Assembly (NCBI GenBank): GCA_040754295.1
Contig: JBFMCQ010000010.1
Location: 1 to 64,000, forward strand
Direction: 5' to 3'
Length of the DNA: 64,000 nt
From: Solimonas sp040754295
GTDB lineage: Bacteria > Pseudomonadota > Gammaproteobacteria > Nevskiales > Nevskiaceae
In this document: piece after piece, positions 27,539 to 36,325 of the stretch
Position numbering within the stretch: position 1 is the stretch's first letter
Layout: the number at the start of each line of letters is the position of its first letter
Notes under the pieces: generated by a model
Seen by the model: the letters and a program-made list of their open reading frames with translations, nothing else
What the model was told of the DNA's origin: nothing
The model's database searches: none
Made by a program: the position numbers and the translations under genes

Positions 27539-29593
27539 ATGAGACGAGGGTGGATCGAGGGTTATTTCGGCAAGTACCGGGAGATCGTGCTGGCCGTGGC
27601 GTTCTTCCTGATCTTCGATCTCGCGGTACTGGTCCTCAACTTCCTGATCTCGTTCCAGATCGCCGAGGATGCGACCGCCGTCAACCTCGCCGGCCGCCAG
27701 CGCATGCTGAGCCAGCGCATGACCAAGGCTCTGCTGCTGGCGCGGCAGGACGTGACCGCCGAGGGCACGGCCGCCGCCAGCCTCGACGAGCTGGCCAAGA
27801 CGGTACAACTGTTCGACACGACGCTCGACGGCTTCCGCCGCGGGGGGACGGTTAGCGGCGGCGACGGCCGCCCGGTGCGCCTCGACGCAGTGCGCACCGC
27901 CCAAGGCGTCGCGATCCTCGACGAGGCCGCGGCGATCTGGCGCGGCTACCGCGAGCGCCTCGAGCCGCTGCTCGGCGAAGCGTTCACCGACGCGCAGCTC
28001 ACCGCCGCGGTCGATGCCGCACGCGCCGGCAACCTGCGCCTGCTCGGCCTGATGAACGACCTGACTACGCACCTCGAGGAGTCCGCGTCGAGCAAGGCGC
28101 AGCGACTGCGCGCGGTGCAGACCGCCGGCATCCTGCTTGCGTTACTGAACTTCGCGTTCATCCTGCAGAAGTTCATCCGCCGGCTGCGCGACACCGACCG
28201 GCGCATCGAGGCGGCGCAGCGCGAGACCGCGGAGATCCTCGGCACCGTCAAGGAAGGCCTGTTCCTGCTCGACCGCGAGCTGCGCATCGGCCTGCTGTTC
28301 TCGAAGTCGCTGCCGCAGATCCTCGGCCACGACGTGCGCCCCGGCATGGACTTCCGCGCCGTGCTCGTTGCGCTGGTGCCCGCGGCGGCGCTGCGCTCCG
28401 CGTACGACTACATCGATCTGCTGCTGCAGGACCGCGTCAAGGAAAGCCTGGTCACCGAGCTCAATCCGCTTGCGCGGGTCGAGGTGCGCGGCGCGGACGC
28501 CGGCCGCAAGCGCGTGCTCAGCCTGCAGTTCAACCGCGCCTTCGTCGACGGCCGCATCTCGCACCTGCTGGTCACGGTCGCCGACGTCAGCGCCCAGGCC
28601 GAGCTCGAGGCGCAGGTCGCCGATGCGCGCAGCCGCGCCCGCGGCGAAGTGGAAGCGCTGCTCGACCTGCTGCAGATCGACGGTGCGACGCTCGCCGATT
28701 TCCTGCAGGCCACGGAGCGTAAGCTGCTGCAGGTCAACGACCACTTGCGCAGTGCCGGTGGCAGCGGCGATCACCGCCGCGCGATCGCTGCGGTCCTGCG
28801 CCTGGTGCACTCGATCAAGGGCGACGCCGCGGCGTTGCGGCTGTCGATGTTCGAGGACCTGGCGCAGCAGTTCGAGGCGCAGCTGATCCAGCTGCGCGAC
28901 AAGGGTCCAGTGTCCGGAGACGACCTGATCGCGCTGCCGCTGCCGCTCGACGAGCTGTTCCAGCGCATCACGCTGGTGCGCACGCTGGCGCAGCGCGTCG
29001 CCGCGTACCAGCAGACGCTGGCGCCGGCGGCTACCGACACCGCGGCGCTCGCCGATGCGCTCGAGCAGCTGGCGCAGCGCATCGCCCGCGATCACGGCAA
29101 GCAGGCCAAGCTCGTCGCCGAGCTCGACGCGCTGCCGTCGCTGCCCGAGCCGGTGCAGCGCGAGCTGCGCGACATCGCGGTGCAGCTGCTGCGCAACGCC
29201 GTGGTGCACGGCATCGAGCCGGCCGACGAGCGCAGCCGCTGCGCCAAGGCGCCGACCGGCATCGTCTACGTCGGTCTCAAACCGCTCGGCGATGGCCAGT
29301 TTGATTTCGTTGTTCGCGACGACGGCCGCGGTCTGTCGGTGCGGCGCGTGCGCGACGCGCTGGTACGGAGCGGCCGCTACAGCGAGGCGCAGCTCGACGA
29401 GCTCAGCGAGCGCCAGATCCTGATGAAGCTGTTCGAGTCCGGCGTCTCCACCGCCGAGCAGGTCACCCGCGACGCCGGCCATGGGATCGGCCTCGATCTT
29501 GTGCTGCAGAAGGTGCAGCAGCTGCACGCGCGCCTGCGGGTGTCGTCGCAGGAGAACGGCTACACGCAGTTCAGCCTGCGCTTCGCGCCATGA
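27539..29593 (+). CDS. membrane sensor with PilJ-type N domain, HPt and CheA-like ATPase
   Basis: A 684-residue histidine kinase. A membrane helix (about 14-36) is followed by a type IV pilus methyl-accepting-type sensor domain (NLAGRQRMLSQRMTKAL), a second helix (~196-214), a PAS-like linker, an HPt domain with the phospho-acceptor His424 in VHSIKGDAAAL, and a CheA-type ATPase: N-box RNAVVHGIE, DDGRGL, GHGIGLDLV. Thus receptor and CheA-like kinase are fused in one chain, without the CheA P3 dimerisation and P5 CheW-binding parts that I would expect. ATG 27539 follows AGGGGGG. It overlaps a CheY-like gene, and a CheX-like gene follows. Confidence 0.88.
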   Translation: MRRGWIEGYFGKYREIVLAVAFFLIFDLAVLVLNFLISFQIAEDATAVNLAGRQRMLSQRMTKALLLARQDVTAEGTAAASLDELAKTVQLFDTTLDGFRRGGTVSGGDGRPVRLDAVRTAQGVAILDEAAAIWRGYRERLEPLLGEAFTDAQLTAAVDAARAGNLRLLGLMNDLTTHLEESASSKAQRLRAVQTAGILLALLNFAFILQKFIRRLRDTDRRIEAAQRETAEILGTVKEGLFLLDRELRIGLLFSKSLPQILGHDVRPGMDFRAVLVALVPAAALRSAYDYIDLLLQDRVKESLVTELNPLARVEVRGADAGRKRVLSLQFNRAFVDGRISHLLVTVADVSAQAELEAQVADARSRARGEVEALLDLLQIDGATLADFLQATERKLLQVNDHLRSAGGSGDHRRAIAAVLRLVHSIKGDAAALRLSMFEDLAQQFEAQLIQLRDKGPVSGDDLIALPLPLDELFQRITLVRTLAQRVAAYQQTLAPAATDTAALADALEQLAQRIARDHGKQAKLVAELDALPSLPEPVQRELRDIAVQLLRNAVVHGIEPADERSRCAKAPTGIVYVGLKPLGDGQFDFVVRDDGRGLSVRRVRDALVRSGRYSEAQLDELSERQILMKLFESGVSTAEQVTRDAGHGIGLDLVLQKVQQLHARLRVSSQENGYTQFSLRFAP

Positions 29594-29970
29594 GGGCGGG
29601 CAGGATGAGACTGCTGGTCGTCGACGATTCCAACATCATTCGTTCGCGCATCGCCCGCATCGCGCTGCACCCGCGTCTGCGCGGACTGCACGTCGTCGGC
29701 CTGGCGCGCAACGGCGTCGAAGCGATCGACAAGGCCGCGGCCACCGAGCCCGACGTGGTGACGATGGATCTGACGATGCCGGAGATGGACGGCGTGGCCT
29801 GTGTCGCCGAGCTGATGCGCAGCCACCCGGCCCTGAGGATCCTCGTCGTCTCCGCGCTCAGCGACAAGGCCACCGCAATCGAAGCACTCAAGCGCGGCGC
29901 GCGCGGATTTCTGCACAAGCCGTTCACCGACGATCAGCTGGTCGACGCGCTGATCGAAGTCGCCGACTGA
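29590..29970 (+). CDS. CheY-like single-domain response regulator
   Basis: A 126-residue receiver with the acidic pocket DD near residue 12, phospho-acceptor Asp60 (VVTMDLTMPEMDG), the conserved Ser (VVSALS) and Lys (HKPF). No output domain. Its ATG overlaps the kinase's TGA (ATGA), so it is the likely partner of that kinase. A second in-frame ATG at residue 6 is possible as the start. Confidence 0.92.
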   Translation: MRAGRMRLLVVDDSNIIRSRIARIALHPRLRGLHVVGLARNGVEAIDKAAATEPDVVTMDLTMPEMDGVACVAELMRSHPALRILVVSALSDKATAIEALKRGARGFLHKPFTDDQLVDALIEVAD

Positions 29971-29978
29971 AAACCGCT

Positions 29979-30437
29979 ATGTCTGCCCTGACCGCTGCCG
30001 AAATCAAAGTGTTCGTCGACGCCGTGATCCGCTACTTCGACCGCCTGACCGGCGACGGCGCCGTGGTCAGCGCGTCGTACCTCGCCGACACCGCGATCCC
30101 GCGCTCCGATTACACCGGCCTGATCACATTCTCCGGCCGTTTCCGCGGCTGCATCTACTGCTCGGCGCCGCGGGCGATGCTGCCCGAGCTGCTCGCCGCG
30201 CTCGGCGAGCCGGACGTCTCCGAGCCGAATCTGCTCGACGCCGTCGGCGAGCTGACCAACACGATCGCCGGCAACGCCCGCAGCCATTTCGGCGACGGCC
30301 TGGAGATCTCGGTGCCGGTGACGATTCGCGGCACCTCCGAGCGCATCCGCGCCGCGGTGCGCGCACGGCCGTATGCGATCGTCGTCCGCTGGCGCCGGCA
30401 CGACATCGCCGTCGTCGTAGACCTCGAGCGGGAGTGA
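29979..30437 (+). CDS. CheX-like phosphatase or chemotaxis-type protein
   Basis: A 152-residue protein of the CheX family, which dephosphorylates CheY-P. The family helix with Glu and Asn is present in LLDAVGELTNTIAGNARSHF, where the ExxN pattern supplies the catalytic residues. It starts eight bases after the CheY-like gene and completes a three-gene kinase-regulator-phosphatase unit. Its stop is followed at once by an insertion-sequence remnant, so genes further downstream may have been separated. Confidence 0.85.
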   Translation: MSALTAAEIKVFVDAVIRYFDRLTGDGAVVSASYLADTAIPRSDYTGLITFSGRFRGCIYCSAPRAMLPELLAALGEPDVSEPNLLDAVGELTNTIAGNARSHFGDGLEISVPVTIRGTSERIRAAVRARPYAIVVRWRRHDIAVVVDLERE

Positions 30438-30438
30438 T

Positions 30439-31500
30439 CTGTAACAGCGCTTCAGTACTGACCTACCGGGAAAGTCTGCGCGACATCGAAGCCTGCCTGC
30501 GTGCGCAGGATTCCAAGCTCTATCACCTGGGCATCCGCGGCAGGATCAGTCGCGGCGCGCTGGCCGACGCCAACGAAGGACGCGACTGGCGCATCCACTT
30601 CGAGTTCGCACAGGCGTAGATCCACATCGCGCGTCGGCTGTACGTCAGCGAAGCGTTGGCAGTCGATCTCAACGAGACGGTCTACGCGCTCGACTCCACG
30701 ACCATCGATCTGTGCCTTGCCCTTTTTCCCTGGGCGCCGTTTCGCGATACCAAGGCCGCGATCAAGCTGCACACGCTGCTCGATCTGCGCGGTGCGATTC
30801 CGGCGTTCATCCACATCAGCGACGGCAAGCTCCACGACGTCAACGTGCTCGACCTGTTGATACCAGAAGCTGGCGCGTTCTACGTCATGGACCGTGGCTA
30901 TGTGGACTTCGAACGCCTGTACCGCCTGCATCAGGCCGGCAGTTTCTTCGTGACCCGCGCGAAGTCCAACTTCAAGTGCCGACGTGTGCTGTCGCGGTCC
31001 GTCGATCGCAGCACCGGCTTGATTTGCGATCAGCTCGTCGAACTGGTCGTGTTCTACTCGCAGCAAGGCTACCCGGAACGATTGCGGCGCATTCGCTATC
31101 GGGACGACGAAGACCGGACGCTGATGGTCCTGACCAACAACATGACGCTGCCAGCGCTGACCGTCTGCGAGCTGTACCGGCAACGCTGGCAGGTCGAACT
31201 GTTCTTCAAGTGGATCAAGCAGCACCTGCGCATCAAGCGCTTCTTCGGCACGTCCGAGAACGCCGTGAAGACGCAGATCTGGACCGCAGTGGCAACCTAC
31301 GTATTGGTCGCCATCGTGCGCAAACGGCTGAACCTGAGTCTGTCCTTGTATGGAATGCTGCAGATCCTGAGCGTCACACCCTTCGAGAGAATCCCGCTGA
31401 TTCAACTGCTTACCCATGCGCCCGTCGTCGACAACGACTCGCATGACGATAAGCAGCTGATCTTGTTATGAAACGTGTCGGACACTACTGACAGCGCTTA
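30439..31500 (+). mobile_element. decayed IS4-type insertion sequence
   Basis: Begins directly after the CheX-like stop with TGTAACAGCGCTTCAGTA and ends near 31500, where the minus strand reads TGTAAGCGCTGTCAGTA. These are imperfect inverted ends. Inside is a transposase lacking its N-terminus. GC is lower than in the flanking chromosomal genes. No clear target-site duplication is seen. Confidence 0.7.
30453..31471 (+). pseudogene. IS4-family transposase (DDE), truncated and interrupted
   Basis: The frame opens at LTYRESLRDIEACL, which in intact relatives lies about 50 residues into the protein, so the N-terminal DUF4372-like part is missing. An in-frame TAG at 30617-30619 then cuts it after FEFAQA. 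Downstream the DDE core is well preserved: YALDSTTIDLCL, HISDGKLHDVNVLDL, VMDRGYVDFERLY, and YRQRWQVELFFKWIKQHLRI with the catalytic Glu. The element is probably inactive unless complemented. Confidence 0.85.
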
Positions 31501-31531
31501 CAATTTTATGGGCTGAAGGGCGTGGGCAGAC

Positions 31532-32047
31532 TCATACGACGCTCCAACCAAGCTTGCTATCAAGCTCCGCCTGCCCTCCCCAAATCGGATGGGGGTCCAC
31601 GGCGCGGAGCTGCTGCTTAAGCTTGTCCCTCACAGTCTTCGGGTCAATCACTTGCGGGAAAAGCTTCGACGGTTTGGCGGGTTGTTCAATGTGAAAGACG
31701 ACGCGCACCTTGCCGGCCTTGCATGCTCGCTTCGCGTTGTCCGCTTCTGGGGTCGCTCCAGAATTGGATGCGGTCGCCATCAGGCAAGCCAGTGTATCCC
31801 TGACCTTTGTCGCCAGTTCCGAAAAAACGTCAGACGGTTTGGTTCTACCGTGAGCGCGATAATCCTTCAGCTCGATCAGCCATAGCATGGGATCGTCTGC
31901 CGGCCCGATCGCGGCGAAATCGACGGACTTTGCGCCTCCAGCAAAAGAGTTGAACTGGTTTCGGTAGTACGGTGCGTCATCACATTTCCACGCAACCCAT
32001 CCCGCCGGGAACTCGTGCGCTAGCCGACCTTCTGCGAGTCTCGTCAT
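31532..32047 (-). CDS. PD-(D/E)XK nuclease-like protein paired with AAA ATPase
   Basis: A 171-residue protein. VDFAAIGP...LWLIELKDYR gives Asp43, Glu59 and Lys61, matching the PD-(D/E)XK nuclease core; a helix and basic surface follow. No DNA-binding domain is obvious. ATG 32047 lies eight bases after the ATPase gene's stop and uses a TGAGG site inside that gene's end, so the two are translated together. GC is low compared with the chromosome. The pairing suggests an ATP-sensing or DNA-sensing defence module with this protein as the nuclease effector; I cannot match it to a named system. Confidence 0.65.
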   Translation of the reverse strand: MTRLAEGRLAHEFPAGWVAWKCDDAPYYRNQFNSFAGGAKSVDFAAIGPADDPMLWLIELKDYRAHGRTKPSDVFSELATKVRDTLACLMATASNSGATPEADNAKRACKAGKVRVVFHIEQPAKPSKLFPQVIDPKTVRDKLKQQLRAVDPHPIWGGQAELDSKLGWSVV

Positions 32048-32055
32048 CCGCGACC

Positions 32056-33120
32056 TCAGGGCAGTTCAAGGTAGCGATCCGACTGTTTGAGATCCTCATC
32101 AAGCGCAACTATGGGTTCTACGGAGTCCAGCGTCTCTCCTGAATGGACTTTCACTTCCTCAGTCGTTCTGCGGTCCAGGGCAAAAAAGCGCGTCTTCACC
32201 GGCGTTTTCCACGACTCAAGTAGCTGTCTCTGAATCTCCAGCTCGCGCAACAGGAACAGGCTGTGTGTTGCAGCAATTACCTGAATGCCGTTACGCGCCA
32301 GCTGTACTAGGATCTCTGCGATCGACCTGATCAGCCGCGGATTGAGGTTCGTCTCGGGTTCGTCCCAAAACAGTGTTCCGCGGTCGCGCAACTCACCGTT
32401 GATTAGCAGATAGGCCAGCATCGCCAGCTTGCGGATTCCTTCTGCAACTAGAGGAATCTCGATTTTCCCCCGAGCATCGCCTTCAAGAACCAGATAGAAG
32501 CGCCCGTTCTCCACAAGTACGTGGCCTTCCATGGCGTGCTCCAACTTCTCGATGATTTGGCCTATCTCGTTAGGTCGCTTTCCCCTCAGCGGGCGTGCTT
32601 CAAGAGCGAGGACCAGATCGTAGTAGGTCTCGTCGAACTCAAGTTCACGGCTTCGATACGCCTGCGCGAACCCAGGAAATATCGAAAGCACTTCCCGTGT
32701 CGGAAAGAAAATGGGTCCGCTCTCCAGGTGAGCGATCGGAACTTTATCCAGCTTCACCTCTGTACGACTGTTGCTTGCGAAGTTGAAGCTAAAGCCAGCG
32801 CCGCGCCCATTGACGAAGTCGACCGATACCTCGCAACGATTCCGGCCTTGTTGGCGAGAAACTAGACGCCCGAGGAAATCGGGACGCATTGTACGCAAGA
32901 GCTTCTCTGCCAGAGTCTTCTGCAGTTCGTCCTTAGTGATCGGCCCTGAGGACGTTCCGGCCGCTGCCGAGTAGCTACACGACGCCAAGCTATACCCAAG
33001 CTTCAGGACATGGCTCTTGCCGGCGCCGTTGTCTCCAACCACGACGTTGAGCTGCGGAGAGAACTCGAATGTGGCTTTGGGAAAGACTGTGAAATTACTG
33101 ACGGTTAGCTTCTTTAGCAT
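32056..33120 (-). CDS. AAA (ABC/OLD-like) ATPase of a putative defence pair
   Basis: A 354-residue ATPase of the RecF/SMC/OLD type. Walker A GDNGAGKSH at 29-37, Walker B TLFWDEPETNLNP, and the D-loop/switch ATHSLFLLREL; a helical insertion occupies the middle. It lacks the C-terminal TOPRIM domain of OLD nucleases and GajA. The next gene supplies a PD-(D/E)XK nuclease-like protein, which recalls ATPase-plus-effector defence systems such as Septu and PARIS, where the effectors differ. Low GC and the neighbouring IS remnant support acquisition by transfer. The gene starts at ATG 33120, with only a weak ribosome-binding site. Confidence 0.8.
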   Translation of the reverse strand: MLKKLTVSNFTVFPKATFEFSPQLNVVVGDNGAGKSHVLKLGYSLASCSYSAAAGTSSGPITKDELQKTLAEKLLRTMRPDFLGRLVSRQQGRNRCEVSVDFVNGRGAGFSFNFASNSRTEVKLDKVPIAHLESGPIFFPTREVLSIFPGFAQAYRSRELEFDETYYDLVLALEARPLRGKRPNEIGQIIEKLEHAMEGHVLVENGRFYLVLEGDARGKIEIPLVAEGIRKLAMLAYLLINGELRDRGTLFWDEPETNLNPRLIRSIAEILVQLARNGIQVIAATHSLFLLRELEIQRQLLESWKTPVKTRFFALDRRTTEEVKVHSGETLDSVEPIVALDEDLKQSDRYLELP

Positions 33121-33219
33121 CCCAGCACCCGAATTTATTCATTCCTTACAAATAGGTTACGACACTTTTGCTCGCTGGCCAGCGATAATCGATGCGGCTC
33201 CCCTGAGGCTCACCACATC

Positions 33220-34314
33220 CTACGGCAGGGCTTCGAGCAGTGCGCTCCCGCAGACCTCGCGCCGCCAGCCGCGCAGCACGTTGACCGGCGCAGCGCCGCC
33301 TTCGCGCACCAGCCGCACCAGATCGGCCTTGGGCGCGAGATAGCCCGGCGGCAGGCCGAGCGCCTGCGCCCGCGTCAGCACGATGCCCTGCAGCAGCCTG
33401 AGCAGGATCTTGCCGGCGGCGTCGAGCTCCTCGTCGCGCGCATAGATGCGCTCCGGCTCCGTCAGGGCCTTGCGGATGATCTCCAGCAGCGTCTCGCCGT
33501 GGCGCTCGGCGGTTCGCGGCGGCAGCACCGCGAGCGACGACAGCTCCTGCATGCTGCGCGGCTGGCGTTGCGCCAGGCGATACAGCGGCTCGTCGTCGAC
33601 GATCCATTTGCGCGGCCGGTCGCGCTGCTGCGCCTCGGCTTCGCGCCAGGCGGCGAGCGCCGCGGCCACCGTCTGCTCGCGCGGACTCAGGCGCCCCAGG
33701 CTGCGCAGGCGCTGCCAAGCGTCGGCCGGCTCGGTGCGGTACAGCCCCGGCTCGCAGATCCGGGCGCAGTCCTCGGCGAGCCAGGCCAGGCGCTCGCGCG
33801 CCGCGAGCTCGGCCTGCAGAGCCGGATAAAGCTCCGCCAGATACTCCACGTCCGCGGCCGCGTACGCGAGCGCCGGCCCCGGTAGCGGGCGGCGCGACCA
33901 GTCGGTGCGCGACAGGCTTTTGTCGAGGGTGACGCCCAGACGTTTCTCGACCAGCGCGGCGTAGCCGATCTGATCGCCGTAGCCGAGCAGCGTCGCCGCG
34001 ATCTGCGTGTCGAACAAGGGTTGCGGGCAGACGCCGCGCAGGCGCGCGAGGATTTCGAGGTCCTGCGCGGCAGCATGAAACAGCTTCACGCTGCCGGGCG
34101 CGTAGAGCGCGTCGAGCAAGGGCGTGAGGTCGGCGAAGGCGCTCGGGTCGACCAGCGCCGTGGCCTGCTCGTCGCGCACCTGCACCAGGCATAGCCGCGG
34201 GTAGTAGGTGTCGATGCGCACGAACTCGGTATCGATCGCCAGGTATGCGCTCGAAGACCAGCGGTTGATCGCGCGGGCGAGGGCTTCGGGTTCGGTGATC
34301 AGGGCGTGGCTCAT
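33220..34314 (-). CDS. rnd: ribonuclease D
   Basis: A 3'-5' exoribonuclease for tRNA and structured-RNA maturation, 364 residues. The DEDDy exonuclease residues are visible: DTEF (Asp28, Glu30), FDTQIAATLLGY, and YAAADVEYL with the Tyr-type last motif. An HRDC domain follows in the C-terminal half. Its last 250 bases recur as a fragment at 26802-27055. The low-GC ATPase-nuclease insert ends just downstream of this gene. Confidence 0.94.
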   Translation of the reverse strand: MSHALITEPEALARAINRWSSSAYLAIDTEFVRIDTYYPRLCLVQVRDEQATALVDPSAFADLTPLLDALYAPGSVKLFHAAAQDLEILARLRGVCPQPLFDTQIAATLLGYGDQIGYAALVEKRLGVTLDKSLSRTDWSRRPLPGPALAYAAADVEYLAELYPALQAELAARERLAWLAEDCARICEPGLYRTEPADAWQRLRSLGRLSPREQTVAAALAAWREAEAQQRDRPRKWIVDDEPLYRLAQRQPRSMQELSSLAVLPPRTAERHGETLLEIIRKALTEPERIYARDEELDAAGKILLRLLQGIVLTRAQALGLPPGYLAPKADLVRLVREGGAAPVNVLRGWRREVCGSALLEALP

Positions 34315-34367
34315 GAGCGGCGTCTGGCAAACGCCTAGAATATCCGCTCGCTCTCCCTGACGACTTC

Positions 34368-34946
34368 ATGTTCGCGCAAGTTTTGGCCGTGACCCTGCGC
34401 ATCCTCGGCTTTCGCGCCGGGCCGCAGGACTTTCCTTTCGAGCCGCGGTTGACGACGCCGCTGGTGCTGTTCGCGGGTTTCGCGAACTTCCTCGTGTTCG
34501 CGCAGGTTCTGCCGGTGGCGAGCGCGCTGGCGATGGCCGCGGCGATGATCGGCGGTACCGCGCTGGTCACGCGCTCGGTACTGCGCGCGCGCGATCTCGC
34601 CAGCCGCTTCAACCAGACCTTCAACGCGCTGCTCGCGACCGCCGCCGTGCTGACGCTGCTGCTGCTGCCGCTGTTCGCACAGGTCGCGCCGGCGCTGCGC
34701 GAGATCGCGGCCAAGCCGGAGTTGCTGGAGCAGCCAGATGCGCTGCAGCTACCGCAGGGGGTCGTGTTCGCGATGAATCTGCTCAACTTCTGGAACTTTG
34801 CCGTCACCGCGCACATCTTCCGCCACGCCGCCAACGTGCAGCTGTGGATCGGCGTGATCATCGCGCTGATCATTGCCTTCGTCGTGCTGTTCTTCGTCGC
34901 TTTCGCCGGCACCTTCGCCGGCGCGCTGTTCGGAGCGGGACCGTAG
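34368..34946 (+). CDS. uncharacterised membrane protein upstream of mpl
   Basis: A 192-residue protein with about four predicted membrane helices (roughly 30-50, 52-70, 88-105 and 160-185). I recognise no functional motif. TAGAAT at 34336-34341 is a plausible -10 box 26 bases before the ATG. Its last base is the first of the mpl GTG, so the two are coupled. A Yip1-like fold is possible but unproven. Confidence 0.75.
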   Translation: MFAQVLAVTLRILGFRAGPQDFPFEPRLTTPLVLFAGFANFLVFAQVLPVASALAMAAAMIGGTALVTRSVLRARDLASRFNQTFNALLATAAVLTLLLLPLFAQVAPALREIAAKPELLEQPDALQLPQGVVFAMNLLNFWNFAVTAHIFRHAANVQLWIGVIIALIIAFVVLFFVAFAGTFAGALFGAGP

Positions 34947-36325
34947 TGCATCTGCATATCCTCGGCATCTGCGGCAGCTTCATGGCCGGCATCGCCGCGA
35001 TCGCGCGCGAGGCCGGGCACGAGGTCACCGGCTCCGACGCCGCGGCCTGGCCGCCGATGTCGACGCAGCTCGAGCGGCTCGGCATCACCGTGATGCCCGG
35101 CTACGAGCCGGGGCACCTCGATCCGCGACCGGACGTCGTCGTCGTCGGCAACGTCGTCACGCGCGGCAACGCGGCGATCGAATACGTGCTCGACGCCGGG
35201 CTGCCGTACACCTCGGCGCCGCAGTGGCTGGCCGAGAACGTGCTGCACGGCCGCCACGTGCTCGCGGTGGCCGGCACGCACGGCAAGACGACGACGAGCT
35301 CGATCCTGGCGTGGCTGCTGGAGCATGCCGGCCTGCAGCCGGGCTTTCTCATCGGCGGCGTGCCGCAGAACTTCGGCATCTCGGCGCGCCTGGGCGCGTC
35401 GAAGTACTTCGTCATCGAGGCCGACGAGTACGACACGGCGTTCTTCGACAAGCGCTCGAAGTTCGTGCACTACCGGCCGCGCAGCTGCATCCTCAACAAT
35501 CTCGAGTACGACCATGCCGACATCTTTCCCGATCTCGCCAGCATCGAGCGCCAGTTTCACCACCTGATTCGCACGGTGCCGAGGAGCGGGCGGCTGATCG
35601 TCAACGGCCGCGACGCCAATCTCGCGCGCGTGCTCGCGCAGGGCTGCTGGAGCGAAGTCGAGTTCTTCGACCATGAAGACGGCTGGTACGCGCAGGCGCG
35701 TGACGGCGGTTTCGAGCTGTCGGTTCACGGCGCGGCGCAGGGCTTCGTGCAGACGCCGCTCGCCGGCGCGCACAACCGCAGCAATGTGCTGGCCGCCTTC
35801 GCCGCGGCGCATCACGCCGGCGTCGCGATTCCGGCGCTGATCGACGGCCTGGCGCAGTTCCGCAACGTGCGCCGCCGGCTGGAAGTCGTCGGTACGGCGC
35901 GCGGCGTGACGGTGTATGACGATTTTGCGCATCACCCGACGGCGATCGAAGCGACGATCGCCGCGCTGCGCGAGCGCGGGCCGGGCCGCATCCTTGCGGT
36001 GCTGGAGCCGCGCTCGAACACGATGCGCCTCGGCGCACTGGCCGCCGAGCTGGTGCACAGCCTGCGCGACGCCGAGCTGTGCTTCGTCTACGCGCGGCCG
36101 GATCTGAAGTGGGACGCGGCCGGCACGCTCGCGGCCGCGGGCGAGCGCCTGAGCGTGCATGCCGAGTTGGAGGGCCTGGTCGCCGCCGTCGCCCGCGCCG
36201 CGCAGCCGGGCGACCGCGTGCTGGTCATGTCGAACGGCGATTTCGGCGGCGTGCACGGCCGCCTGCTGAAGGCGCTGCAGCCCGAGGCCCGGTTTGCGCC
36301 GCCGGCCCGATCAACCGGCGCTTAG
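34946..36325 (+). CDS. mpl: UDP-MurNAc:L-Ala-gamma-D-Glu-meso-DAP tripeptide ligase
   Basis: Recycles peptidoglycan by ligating the released tripeptide to UDP-MurNAc. The 459 residues and Mur-ligase motifs fit: ATP loop GTHGKTTTSS, EADEYDTAFFDKRSKF, NNLEYDHADIF, HNRSNVLAA and YDDFAHHPTA, with N-terminal HILGICGSFMAG. The start is GTG 34946, which shares a G with the preceding TAG and has GGAG upstream. It ends convergently with lipA, the two genes overlapping by four bases. Confidence 0.95.
   Translation: MHLHILGICGSFMAGIAAIAREAGHEVTGSDAAAWPPMSTQLERLGITVMPGYEPGHLDPRPDVVVVGNVVTRGNAAIEYVLDAGLPYTSAPQWLAENVLHGRHVLAVAGTHGKTTTSSILAWLLEHAGLQPGFLIGGVPQNFGISARLGASKYFVIEADEYDTAFFDKRSKFVHYRPRSCILNNLEYDHADIFPDLASIERQFHHLIRTVPRSGRLIVNGRDANLARVLAQGCWSEVEFFDHEDGWYAQARDGGFELSVHGAAQGFVQTPLAGAHNRSNVLAAFAAAHHAGVAIPALIDGLAQFRNVRRRLEVVGTARGVTVYDDFAHHPTAIEATIAALRERGPGRILAVLEPRSNTMRLGALAAELVHSLRDAELCFVYARPDLKWDAAGTLAAAGERLSVHAELEGLVAAVARAAQPGDRVLVMSNGDFGGVHGRLLKALQPEARFAPPARSTGA

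Noticed and set aside
33146..36256. 1036-residue minus-strand frame over mpl and rnd
   Set aside because: It is a composite shadow of mpl in one half and of rnd in another frame in the rest; the two real genes have clear motifs and starts.
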